43,677 bases of DNA from Bacillota bacterium (lineage in GTDB: Bacteria > Bacillota > Clostridia > Lachnospirales > Lachnospiraceae), in the NCBI GenBank assembly GCA_023420935.1, contig JAEZUR010000035.1, positions 1 through 43,677 of the forward strand, in the 5' to 3' direction. Below the pieces are notes generated by a model. That model worked only from the letters and a program-made list of their open reading frames with translations, had not been told where the DNA came from and searched no databases. Both the position numbers and the translations under genes were made by a program. Of this stretch, positions 8,176 through 16,361 are shown piece by piece. Position 1 is the stretch's first letter, and each line of letters opens with the position of its first letter.

Positions 8176-9003
8176 TTAACCTTTCACCGCTCCTGCGATT
8201 ACTCCCTCTATAATATATTTTTGACATGTTAAGTAGAAAACAACAATAGGAATAATTGCAAGTACTAACATAGCCATCATAGCTCCCATATCAATTCCAC
8301 CATATCCACCTTTTAAATATTGAATTGCAATTGGAATTGTTTTGTATTCTGTACCAATTACTAAGTTTGGCAACAGATAATCGTTCCACACCCACATGGT
8401 ATTTAGTATAGCAACGGTAATTGCAGTAGGTTTAAGAACCGGTAATACTACTTTAAAAAATGTCTCCAATGGATTACAACCATCGATCATTGCTGCTTCT
8501 TCTAATTCTAGTGGTATTGATTTTACAAATCCACAGAACATAAATACTGACAATCCTGCACCAAATCCAAGATAAACATAAATAATTCCAACTGGATTAT
8601 CAAGATGTAATACATTGGTAACTTTAGTCATAGTATACATTACCATCTGGAATGGTACAATCATAGAAAATGCAAATAGATAATATAAGTAACTATTAAA
8701 TTTTGTTTTTACTCTAGTAATATACCAAGCTGTCATGGATGTAAATAGTACAATTACAATAACTGCACCAACTGTAATAAAGAATGACCAAAAAGCTGCC
8801 TTTGGAAACTCTATTAACTCGATACCAGTAAGATAATTTTCGAATTTAACAAATGTCTCACCAGTTGGGAGTTTAAATGGTTGTTCACTAATAAAAAGTT
8901 TTCCCTTAAATGAATTCAAAAGCACAATAAATATTGGTGCTAAGAATAATGCTGCTAAAATTAATAAAATTACAAATAAAATTTTATTACCTGTCTTGTT
9001 CAT
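8176..9003 (-). CDS. Sugar ABC transporter permease, MalG type
   Basis: This 275-residue inner-membrane subunit has six predicted membrane helices (first near residues 7-27) and the EAA loop (ELEEAAMIDGCNPLETFFKVVLPVLKP, about residues 166-192) that contacts the ATPase. It ends in the conserved EGVIAGAVKG of CUT1 permeases. Its ATG overlaps the stop of the preceding permease by one base (TAATG), so the two are co-translated. Together they form the channel for the binding protein at 10023. No ATPase gene lies nearby; CUT1 systems of Firmicutes often share an MsmX-type ATPase encoded elsewhere. Confidence 0.92.
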   Translation of the reverse strand: MNKTGNKILFVILLILAALFLAPIFIVLLNSFKGKLFISEQPFKLPTGETFVKFENYLTGIELIEFPKAAFWSFFITVGAVIVIVLFTSMTAWYITRVKTKFNSYLYYLFAFSMIVPFQMVMYTMTKVTNVLHLDNPVGIIYVYLGFGAGLSVFMFCGFVKSIPLELEEAAMIDGCNPLETFFKVVLPVLKPTAITVAILNTMWVWNDYLLPNLVIGTEYKTIPIAIQYLKGGYGGIDMGAMMAMLVLAIIPIVVFYLTCQKYIIEGVIAGAVKG

Positions 9004-9845
9004 TAGCTTTCCTGCTCCTTTCTTCTTGTCAGACTAAGCTGAACAAATGCTACTACTGCTACGATTAAGAAAAAGATAACCGCTTTTGCCTGACCTACAC
9101 CCTCACCACCTACAGAACCATAAAAGGTATTATAAATATCAAGAGCAAGCATTGATGTCTTCTTGGATGGTGCGCCTGCAGTCAAGGCTAAGTTTTGATC
9201 AAATAACTTAAAGGAGTTTGACAAGGTTAAAAACAAACAAATGGTTATGGATGGCATAACCATTGGAATGGTTATTTTCTTTAAAATCTGGAAGGAAGTA
9301 GCACCATCAATTTTAGCGGCTTCCGTTAAATCTTTTGGTATATTTTGAATACCTGCTATGTAGATTACCATCATATATCCAATCATCTGCCAATTCATCA
9401 GGATAACTAATCCCCAAAATCCGTATTCTGGCTTAAAGGTGAGTGTAACACCAAACTGATACAATACCCCATTAATAATCAGCTGCCAGATATAACCTAG
9501 AACGATACCACCTATTAAGTTTGGCATAAAAAATATGGTTCGAAATACGTTAGTTCCTTTTACTTTTCTTGTCAGCAATAGAGCTAACAAAAAGGATAAA
9601 AAGTTAATAGTAAGAACGGATAAAACAGTAAACATCACTGTAAATCCAAGTGCGTTTAAGAATTCTTTATTAGAAAACGCATCCACATAATTTCTAATTC
9701 CTACCCATTTTGCATCAATTACTGTGGTAAAGGTTGTAAATGATAATACAATTCCCAAAATAAAAGGTACAACAAATGCTAAGATAAACGCGGATAAGGT
9801 AGGCAATAAAAAGATAGGGAAATACTTTTTAGTATGTTTTTGCAT
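9003..9845 (-). CDS. Sugar ABC transporter permease, MalF type
   Basis: The 280-residue protein has six predicted membrane helices and the CUT1 loop DLTEAAKIDGATSFQILKKITIPMVMPS near residues 172-199. It is the short MalF form without the large periplasmic P2 loop. I chose the ATG at 9845 (MQKHTKK), which has TTGGAG five bases upstream; an upstream ATG at 9863 has no proper ribosome site spacing. It follows the binding-protein gene after a 177-base gap that holds a terminator-like hairpin, and it overlaps the second permease by one base. Confidence 0.92.
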   Translation of the reverse strand: MQKHTKKYFPIFLLPTLSAFILAFVVPFILGIVLSFTTFTTVIDAKWVGIRNYVDAFSNKEFLNALGFTVMFTVLSVLTINFLSFLLALLLTRKVKGTNVFRTIFFMPNLIGGIVLGYIWQLIINGVLYQFGVTLTFKPEYGFWGLVILMNWQMIGYMMVIYIAGIQNIPKDLTEAAKIDGATSFQILKKITIPMVMPSITICLFLTLSNSFKLFDQNLALTAGAPSKKTSMLALDIYNTFYGSVGGEGVGQAKAVIFFLIVAVVAFVQLSLTRRKEQES

Positions 9846-9900
9846 ATGAACTCCAATCTGCATGCCTTAACATGCACTTATGTCTAACTTTATGTTTCCT

Positions 9901-9943
9901 ATTAAAAATGGTGAGTCAAAAGTACCTAACTGACCCACCATTT
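9901..9943 (-). terminator. Terminator-like hairpin between binding protein and permease
   Basis: Read leftward, AAATGGTGGGTCA (9943-9931) pairs with TGACTCACCATTT (9918-9906; one G-T mismatch pair) and is followed by a short T run. It lies inside an operon, so it probably lets most transcripts stop after the binding-protein gene, giving more binding protein than permease. Confidence 0.65.
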
Positions 9944-10022
9944 ATCCATTAGGATGTTAATACATCGAAAGAATTATGAAATTAACATCTTAATAAACTA
10001 ACATTCTAATTATCAGGAATGT

Positions 10023-11453
10023 TTATTCTTTTGTTTTCGCTCTTTCGGATTTCCAAGAATCCTTAACAACCGTTGTAACGTCTTCCCAAGACTTTCCACC
10101 CTGTACATATTCAAGTAATGCATCACCAAAGTAATTTTTGAATGCTTCACTTGGGAACGCAGCAAATGTCCAAGTAACACTGTCTTTGTTCATCCAGTTG
10201 ATTACTTCTTTTGCTAATGGATCAGCAGGTCTTTCTGCTTCTGTAAATGTATTGAACGGTGCAATAAATCCTAAATCATTTGTGATGTAACTCTTACCTT
10301 TATCACTTGAGAATAACCACTCTAAGAATGCAACGGAAGCATCTTGTTTCGCCTGAGATACTTTGCTGTTGATTGCAAAATAGTTTTCTGTTCCAAGGCA
10401 TAAACCTTGAGTTTCTTCTCCAGCCATTCCAGTATAGATAGGCATAAATTTAATATCTTCTTCTTTTACAACATTTCCATCTACGCCACTGATCTGTGAC
10501 CATGCCCAGTTACCATTTTGAACCATAGCAGCCTGACCAAGTGCAAATTCAGCCATTGAATCATTTACTGTTTTACTTCCTAGTAAACCTTTTTCCGCTG
10601 TTGAATTATTGATATATAAGTCAAAAATGTTTTTGTAGTTTTCATTATATTTAAACTCAATTTCATCTGCTGCTAAACCAGCTAAAATTGAATTATCAAA
10701 TGAAGTATTATCTTTGAATTCATAGTAGAATGGTAAGTTAGCTAAATGAGTCTGCCATCTCCATTGTTCTCCGGAAGCTAATGAAGTAGATGCAAATACA
10801 CCTTTAATACCAAGTTCATCTTTTAATTTAGTCATATCCTCTGTAACAGCTTTTAATGTTGCAAAGTTGTTGATCTGATCCATAGAAGTTACATCTGTTG
10901 ATTTGTTCGCTGATGCAAAGTATTTTGCCATAATAGCGTTATTGTAAATAATTCCGTATCCTTCTTCCACATATGGGATACCATAAACGCCTTCACCCGA
11001 AGTAACAGCTAAGCTTGGATCTAGTAAATAAGAATATAATTTCGTTCCTTTTAAATCTGCACAGTAATCTTTCCAGTTATTATATCCAACTGGTCCGTTA
11101 ATCTGGAAGATGGTTGGAGGATCTGATTTTGCAACTTCTGATTTTAAAGTTTGCTCATATGTACCACTTGCAGCTGTAACAACTTTAACTTTAATTCCAG
11201 TTTCAGCTTCATAATCAGCAGCAATTTTTTCATAAACTTCTGCGATTTCAGGTTTGAAGTTTAAGTAATAAATCTCATCAACCTTTTCAGTTTCTGTTTC
11301 TTTTTCTGCTACATCAGTGGTTGCTTCATTTTTTGCAGCATCTGTAGTTGCTTGTGTGTTCTCAGCATTTTCTTTCTTCCCACATCCAGAAATCATGCCA
11401 ATAACTAGAACTACAGTAAGTAAGAGCGCGATAAGTTTTTTCTCTTTTTTCAT
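10023..11453 (-). CDS. Sugar-binding lipoprotein (maltodextrin type) of a CUT1 ABC transporter
   Basis: The 476-residue precursor has a lipoprotein signal: basic start MKKEKK, hydrophobic stretch LIALLLTVVLVIGM and lipobox ISGC with Cys about residue 26. A low-complexity linker of Thr, Glu and Ala (residues about 28-58) leads to a mature type-I solute-binding fold (TGIKVKVVTAASGTYEQTLKSEVAKSDPPTIFQ pattern, aromatic-rich sugar cleft). It captures the sugar outside the membrane for the MalF/MalG pair. The neighbouring malQ makes maltodextrin the likely substrate (inference). AAGGAGAGGG precedes the ATG. The upstream gap carries an array of operator-like repeats. Confidence 0.92.
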   Translation of the reverse strand: MKKEKKLIALLLTVVLVIGMISGCGKKENAENTQATTDAAKNEATTDVAEKETETEKVDEIYYLNFKPEIAEVYEKIAADYEAETGIKVKVVTAASGTYEQTLKSEVAKSDPPTIFQINGPVGYNNWKDYCADLKGTKLYSYLLDPSLAVTSGEGVYGIPYVEEGYGIIYNNAIMAKYFASANKSTDVTSMDQINNFATLKAVTEDMTKLKDELGIKGVFASTSLASGEQWRWQTHLANLPFYYEFKDNTSFDNSILAGLAADEIEFKYNENYKNIFDLYINNSTAEKGLLGSKTVNDSMAEFALGQAAMVQNGNWAWSQISGVDGNVVKEEDIKFMPIYTGMAGEETQGLCLGTENYFAINSKVSQAKQDASVAFLEWLFSSDKGKSYITNDLGFIAPFNTFTEAERPADPLAKEVINWMNKDSVTWTFAAFPSEAFKNYFGDALLEYVQGGKSWEDVTTVVKDSWKSERAKTKE

Positions 11454-11558
11454 TTTTCCCTCTCCTTTTTAGGTGGATTAGTTTTAACAACTATCCGTAT
11501 TCATATTAACTTAAATGAAAACAGGTTCCGGTATATGTTACCCAGTTTTGATTTGTTT

Positions 11559-11618
11559 GGTAACGTTTCTGGTAACGTTTACAGTAACGTTGTCAGTAAC
11601 CTTACCGGTAACGTTTTC
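11559..11618. promoter_or_regulatory. Five tandem 12-bp operator-like repeats
   Basis: Five units start exactly every 12 bases at 11559, 11571, 11583, 11595 and 11607: GGTAACGTTTCT, GGTAACGTTTAC, AGTAACGTTGTC, AGTAACCTTACC and GGTAACGTTTTC. The AACGTT centre is the kind of palindrome bound by LacI-family proteins, and on the minus strand TGTAAACGTTACCA matches 13 of 14 positions of the CcpA cre consensus. They lie 106-165 bases upstream of the binding-protein start. A further GGTAtatgtTACC inverted repeat lies at 11530-11542. A clear promoter could not be fixed in 11454-11558. Confidence 0.7.
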
Positions 11619-11741
11619 AATTACAACTCAATTCTATCACAATTATTATAAAATGCAATACCTTTTTTATATTTTTTTTGTACATTATTTTACATATTAT
11701 TCCTAATGCCATGAAATCCATGTGCATTTTGAATGATTATA

Positions 11742-13802
11742 CTACTCAATTTGGAACTTATTTAACGCTTCTTCTAACTCTTTTGAATTTTCTCCGAGTA
11801 TCTTTGAGGCATTTTCTAAGGTATTAACTGTAACCGATTGCTCGTAAACTGTTTCAGAAATACTATTGGATGACGCTAACGTCTCTTCCGAAATAGCTGA
11901 GATATTTTCAATCGCTCCCAATGTACCACATCTGGCCGAATCCATATTTTTCAAATCCTGTCCTATCTCTGTAACATTTTCAATTAACTGCTCTATACTT
12001 TGACTCATACCACTAAATGTTGACATGGTATTGGATACAATGTCGTTTTGCTTCCCTACAATTGTCTCAGCTTTCTTGGCCGTTTCCACTGTATCTGCAG
12101 TTTGTGTTTTAATATCATAAATTACTTTCTTTATGTCCTCTGCTGCTTTCATGGATTGTGCTGCTAGATTACGAATCTCATCTGCAACTACTGCAAACCC
12201 TTTTCCAGCCGCTCCAGCTCTGGCAGCTTCAATAGAAGCATTCAAAGATAATAGGTTGGTTTGATCGGAGATTTCTGTTATGAGATTAACGATTTCACCA
12301 ATGGATTTTGATTTTTCTTCTAAAGCAGTCACATTGGCTACCACATATTTGGTAATGCGATCTGTTTCATTGGATTGCTGCTTCAACTCTTCCATTCTCG
12401 TTATTCCTGTTGCAACCATATTTTTTGTATCTGTCATGGTATGTTCAATATCACCTAGATTATTATTTACTACTGTAATTCTTGTGGATAGTTCATCCAT
12501 CTTCATCAAACAATTCTGCGAATCATCTGCTTGTGCAGCTATTCCATGTCCAATCTCATCTATGGCAGTGGAAACATGAGTATTGGAATTAGAGATTGTC
12601 TTTGATACCTCCATTACATTTGCAGCAGACTCTGATACTAGACTACTAACATTACCAACCTTTTGGATTAAGGTACGCATATTTCCAAGCATACTCGTGA
12701 TATTTTGTGCCAGGACACTAAATTCATCTTTTTGCTTAATCTTAACCGTAACCGTTAGATCTCCTTCAGCAATCTGCTTTAAGTTACGATTGATGCTTTT
12801 AATACACTGAACAATTCCACTGGAAATAAAGCCACCTAGAGAGACTGCCACAATACATGCCAGCAACACGACCACTACTGTTATTGTCTTTATGTCATTG
12901 GCCTGTTTCATAATGTTAGTTTTTGGTATTAAGACCGCGATGGTTATGCCTGTATTCCCAATCTTACTGTAAAAGTATAAATGTTCTTTAGAATCATAGG
13001 TAACGTATTTGGAATCACTTTCCTTATCTGATTTTATACTGTCCTTAAAATAAGCTTCCTTACTAAACTGAAACTGATCGGATATATTAACCTTATCATC
13101 TTTGGAAGATTTATTCTGAATAACTAATTCTCTACCGTCGGATGCAATAAGACCAACAATGCTATTGGATCCTAGATTCAGATTGCCAAGAAAACTTTCC
13201 ACTTCACTTTTACTAACATCAATTACAATACAAGCTTCATCAGGAGAAAATTTACGAATCAAGGAGAATGCATAATCTTTTGAATCTAAACTAATCTCAG
13301 AATCAATATAAGGATGTTCACCAATCCAAATAGACTCTGTGCTCTCATCCTTTAATAATTGTCCTTCTCCCTGCTCCTTCAGTTCTGCATAAAATCCATT
13401 CATATTCTCCATATCACTGGTTAGAACCGGAATTGTATCACCTGCAATAATATGTACATTACTGATAAATTTCTCTAGATCAACCTTTTTCAGAAATGCA
13501 TTATTCATTTCTGTGACATAAGTAGTTCTTTCTTGAGCCGTATTTTTAACAAGTCCCCTGGTATAATAAGATAGATCCTTATCTCCAGTATATTGCTGTG
13601 AAAGAGCATCAACGGAATTGCAGATGTAATCCATATATTCTGTACTCATCTTTATGGTATTGCTGGTGGATTGTTCATAATTGGATATCAGGCCACGAGA
13701 CGATTTGGAATATGAGATTACCCCTAGGGCTACGATAAATAAAACTGGTACAATAAATCCTAACACAAGCTTCTGTAGAATACCTATTTTCCTAAAATTC
13801 AA
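11742..13802 (-). CDS. Methyl-accepting chemotaxis protein
   Basis: This membrane chemoreceptor has a first membrane helix at about residues 10-30 (KLVLGFIVPVLFIVALGVIS), an extracellular sensory region of about 245 residues (dCache-like: residues 35-280), a second helix near 285-310 (TITVVVVLLACIVAVSLGG), a HAMP region near 310-365 and a long signalling coiled coil. The hairpin tip that binds CheA and CheW is clear (EISDQTNLLSLNASIEAARAG, GFAVVADEIRNLAAQS). Nearness to the sugar operon suggests that it senses a related sugar (inference). The start given is TTG with a poor ribosome site; the frame stays open to 13916 and may begin at a rare codon near 13910. Confidence 0.9.
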   Translation of the reverse strand: MNFRKIGILQKLVLGFIVPVLFIVALGVISYSKSSRGLISNYEQSTSNTIKMSTEYMDYICNSVDALSQQYTGDKDLSYYTRGLVKNTAQERTTYVTEMNNAFLKKVDLEKFISNVHIIAGDTIPVLTSDMENMNGFYAELKEQGEGQLLKDESTESIWIGEHPYIDSEISLDSKDYAFSLIRKFSPDEACIVIDVSKSEVESFLGNLNLGSNSIVGLIASDGRELVIQNKSSKDDKVNISDQFQFSKEAYFKDSIKSDKESDSKYVTYDSKEHLYFYSKIGNTGITIAVLIPKTNIMKQANDIKTITVVVVLLACIVAVSLGGFISSGIVQCIKSINRNLKQIAEGDLTVTVKIKQKDEFSVLAQNITSMLGNMRTLIQKVGNVSSLVSESAANVMEVSKTISNSNTHVSTAIDEIGHGIAAQADDSQNCLMKMDELSTRITVVNNNLGDIEHTMTDTKNMVATGITRMEELKQQSNETDRITKYVVANVTALEEKSKSIGEIVNLITEISDQTNLLSLNASIEAARAGAAGKGFAVVADEIRNLAAQSMKAAEDIKKVIYDIKTQTADTVETAKKAETIVGKQNDIVSNTMSTFSGMSQSIEQLIENVTEIGQDLKNMDSARCGTLGAIENISAISEETLASSNSISETVYEQSVTVNTLENASKILGENSKELEEALNKFQIE

Positions 13803-14105
13803 AAATTGTATTGTCCCTAATTTTTCTAGGATTGCCCTTGGTCTTTCTCTGCTTGATCCAAATGTTTTATCTTTTTTCTTTGGTCTTCTTACTATGATTT
13901 TGTTTAAAATACTAACCTACCCCTTTCACATTATAATTGTTTTGGTAATAATTGATACATTTGCCTTATCATAATACAATAGCTTTAGCAATTTTACAAC
14001 ATTTTTTCGATAATATTCGAAATTTTTCATCCTGATACCATACAAAATGACGAATCCTTCCTTTTTCATCCTTTTGATTAAATCTTTATTTTTATAATTT
14101 ACGGA

Positions 14106-14160
14106 AAGTATACTTGACATTTCATATGATTAGTATTATGATAATTGTAAAGTTAACTTT
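14106..14160 (+). promoter_or_regulatory. Promoter and two palindromes of the XRE/membrane-protein pair
   Basis: TTGACA (14114-14119) and TATGAT (14137-14142) are 17 bases apart. AAGTATACTT (14106-14115) overlaps the -35 box and AAAGTTAACTTT (14149-14160) lies just after the -10 box. The two palindromes are similar and are placed as autorepressor operators would be. The rest of 13803-14105 shows no gene beyond a possible extension of the chemoreceptor. Confidence 0.7.
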
Positions 14161-14196
14161 CCATCTAAAACATTGTATCTAAGAAAGGAGAAACAA

Positions 14197-14409
14197 TTGA
14201 AAAATCATTTGGAAGAAATCAGAAAAGCACGCCAAATAACGCAAGAAGAACTTGCGGCAGTGTTAGAAGTATCCAGACAAACCATTGGTTCTTTGGAAAA
14301 TGGACGATATAATCCATCTATTTTGTTAGCATTTAAAATTGCAAGATTCTTTAATTTAAGTATTGAAGATATCTTTATTTATGAGGAGGAAGATTATAAT
14401 GAAAAATAA
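14197..14409 (+). CDS. Small XRE-family transcriptional regulator
   Basis: The 70-residue protein is almost entirely a helix-turn-helix domain: LEEIRKARQITQEELAAVLEVSRQTIGSLENGRYNPSILLAFKIARFFNLSIEDIF. It matches the YgzD-like group that lacks any effector domain. I chose the TTG at 14197 with AAAGGAG six bases upstream; an in-frame TTG at 14173 lies before that ribosome site and is not preferred. It overlaps the next gene by 11 bases. The pair with a small membrane protein is common in Firmicutes. The two palindromes upstream suggest self-regulation. Confidence 0.9.
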   Translation: MKNHLEEIRKARQITQEELAAVLEVSRQTIGSLENGRYNPSILLAFKIARFFNLSIEDIFIYEEEDYNEK

Positions 14410-14836
14410 ATCATTGGGAAAATATGTATTCTACACTTTAATCGGTTTTATGCTTTTAGCCACTGGTGCTGTATTGGGAAAAGCCAATCGTGATATACCT
14501 GGTATCCTTGGAACCTTACCCTATATTTTTATTGGGATTGGGTCAGGAATATTTGGTCAAAATCTTGGTTCTATTGTTACTTTGCTCTCTTTAAAAAACT
14601 CGCCTGAAACCACAAAACGTATTGAGATTGAACAATCAGACGAAAGAAATATTATGATTCGTGATAAAGCAAAAGCAAAATCTTATGATTTGATGCTTTT
14701 TGTATTTGGTGCTTTAATGTTAGCTTTTGGGTTGATGAATGTTGATCTTACTATTGTGCTTTCTATGGTTGGTGCTTATCTATTCATTGCGGGGTCTAGT
14801 ATTTACTATTCTGAGAAGTTTAGGAAGGAATTGTAA
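14399..14836 (+). CDS. Small membrane protein, DUF2178-like
   Basis: The 145-residue protein has four predicted membrane helices: residues about 8-26, 38-58, 88-108 and 113-133. Between the second and third lies the cytoplasmic stretch IEQSDERNIMIRDKAKAKSYD; the DERxxxIxxKA pattern is typical of DUF2178 proteins. The start at 14399 has GAGGAGG upstream inside the XRE gene, which it overlaps by 11 bases; an earlier in-frame ATG at 14363 lies within the XRE coding region. Function unknown; it may be a sensor or target of the XRE regulator, as such pairs are often inherited together. Confidence 0.8.
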   Translation: MKNKSLGKYVFYTLIGFMLLATGAVLGKANRDIPGILGTLPYIFIGIGSGIFGQNLGSIVTLLSLKNSPETTKRIEIEQSDERNIMIRDKAKAKSYDLMLFVFGALMLAFGLMNVDLTIVLSMVGAYLFIAGSSIYYSEKFRKEL

Positions 14837-14856
14837 GCAGTGACTATTAGTTTATG

Positions 14857-15060
14857 AGTCAATTTGCACATATTGCAGGTAATGAAGAAAAGTGATACAA
14901 AACCTAGTTTGTTTCGCAACACGCTCTCGCTTGGATGAAGTTCGTAATGGTACATAAGGCTCTAAAGTACAGAGCCTAAGTACCAACGACTTCATAACAG
15001 TTGCTCTTCAAACTAGGTTTTATATCACTTTCGTAAAGGTTTTGAATGTGCAAATTGACA
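14857..15060. repeat. Long hairpin repeat, copy 2 (about 204 bp)
   Basis: Inverted relative to copy 1. Terminal inverted repeats are AGTCAATTTGCAC (14857-14869) and GTGCAAATTGACA (15048-15060). AAGTGATAC (14890-14898) faces ATATCACTT (15022-15030). The core (about 14912-15006) is nearly identical to copy 1 after reverse complementing, while the arms beside it (AACCTAGTTTG and CAAACTAGGTTT) are unrelated in sequence to those of copy 1 yet still complementary to each other. Like copy 1 it lies between convergent genes. The remaining gap to 15192 shows no gene. Confidence 0.85.
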
Positions 15061-15192
15061 ATCTAGGGTGCTCAAAAGATCTTTGAATCATTGGACTTTT
15101 GAGATTATACCACATTAATAATTCGTTGTTAATTGAACTAGCGTAAAATCTTTTCTTTACTCTTCTTTTATAATTCTATAAGAATTTATAAA

Positions 15193-16353
15193 TTACGATC
15201 TAACTATCTTATTTACCATCTCGGAGGCTGTTATCATTATGATGATGAATAGAAGTAGAAATAGAGGTAGTACTTGGAATCCTGTTATGTTGGCAAGGAA
15301 ACCGAATAGGGGGGGCATGAAGGTGCTGCCTACATAGGCAACTGCCATCTGGATTCCCATAATTCCTTGAGATACTTCTTTGCCAAAACGATTTGGGGTT
15401 TCATGTAGCATAGCAGGGTAGATAGGTGCACATCCTAGACCTATTAATAATAAACCTACTAGCTGAATGTAATCGGAGAAAGGTAATAGTAGTAAGGCTG
15501 CTCCTATGGTACAGATGATCTGTCCTATTCGTATCATTTGTTTATTATTGAACTTGATTGCTAGGAAACCTGCTAGAAATCTGCCTATGGTTATACCTAG
15601 GTAATATAAAGATACCCATCTGGCTGCTGTTTCTGCGGATAAACCTTTAGTAATTACCAGATAGGAGCTTCCCCATAATCCTGTAGTTAATTCAATGGCA
15701 CAGTAACAAAAAAATCCGGTTAATGCAGGTTTCGCTCCTGTCATTTTTAGTAGAGAAGTTAGTGTATTATTCTTCTTCAGATCCTCTTCCTGATTCACCG
15801 TTGTTTCAAATTTTCTCCACAATGGTAAGGATATAAATAGGCATACAACTAAGACTGCTTGCATTACTCCAATGCTTGCATATCCTAGTCTCCATCCACC
15901 TTCTTTTGCTAAGAAAGCAGACATGATAAATGGGCCTGTTGTCGCTCCAATGCCCCAAAAACAATGAAGCCAGTTCATATGCTTCGCCTCATAATGTAGG
16001 GCTACAAAATTATTTAATGCAGAATCTACTGCTCCTGCTCCTATTCCCAACGGAATACCGAGTGCACAGATCCAAAAGAAGTTTGGAGATAAGTAAATAC
16101 CTAAAAGACCTGCTGCCGTCATAAATACACTGACTGCCGTTACTTTACCTGTTCCGAACTTACGGATTAATTTTTCGCTAAAAAAACTGGATATAATTGT
16201 GCCACCAGATACAATCATAGTTTCAATACCTGCATAGGATATGGGAACATTTAGTTCTTTGTGAATCATTGGCCACGCAGAACCCAAAATGGAATCTGGT
16301 AAACCTAAGCTAATAAAAGCAATATAGATAATGACTAATAATATAGTTAACAT
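15193..16353 (-). CDS. MFS transporter, probable sugar permease
   Basis: The 386-residue protein has about 12 hydrophobic helices. It opens with a helix and the conserved GLPDSILGSAWP, then the loop SEKLIRKFGTGK between helices 2 and 3 (the MFS motif region) and GIPLGIGAGAVDSALNNFVALHY in helix 4. This pattern is found in the FucP-like group of sugar and related permeases. GGTGAATTT precedes the ATG. It lies eight bases after a ROK regulator gene, so the two form an operon and the substrate is probably a sugar sensed by that regulator (inference). Confidence 0.88.
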   Translation of the reverse strand: MLTILLVIIYIAFISLGLPDSILGSAWPMIHKELNVPISYAGIETMIVSGGTIISSFFSEKLIRKFGTGKVTAVSVFMTAAGLLGIYLSPNFFWICALGIPLGIGAGAVDSALNNFVALHYEAKHMNWLHCFWGIGATTGPFIMSAFLAKEGGWRLGYASIGVMQAVLVVCLFISLPLWRKFETTVNQEEDLKKNNTLTSLLKMTGAKPALTGFFCYCAIELTTGLWGSSYLVITKGLSAETAARWVSLYYLGITIGRFLAGFLAIKFNNKQMIRIGQIICTIGAALLLLPFSDYIQLVGLLLIGLGCAPIYPAMLHETPNRFGKEVSQGIMGIQMAVAYVGSTFMPPLFGFLANITGFQVLPLFLLLFIIIMITASEMVNKIVRS

Positions 16354-16361
16354 AAATTCAC

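Noticed and set aside
11515..11706. Plus-strand frame of 63 codons with repeated VTF/VTL units
   Set aside because: It is the translation of the 12-bp operator array and lacks a ribosome site.
12280..12810. Open frames antisense to the chemoreceptor
   Set aside because: Shadows of a well-supported gene; no independent signals.
13926..13940. TATAAT just upstream of the possible chemoreceptor start
   Set aside because: It would place the transcript start at the ribosome site, and no -35 box fits; not called as a promoter.
13926..14120. Minus-strand 64-codon frame
   Set aside because: No domain and no strong ribosome site; it overlaps the promoter of the XRE pair.
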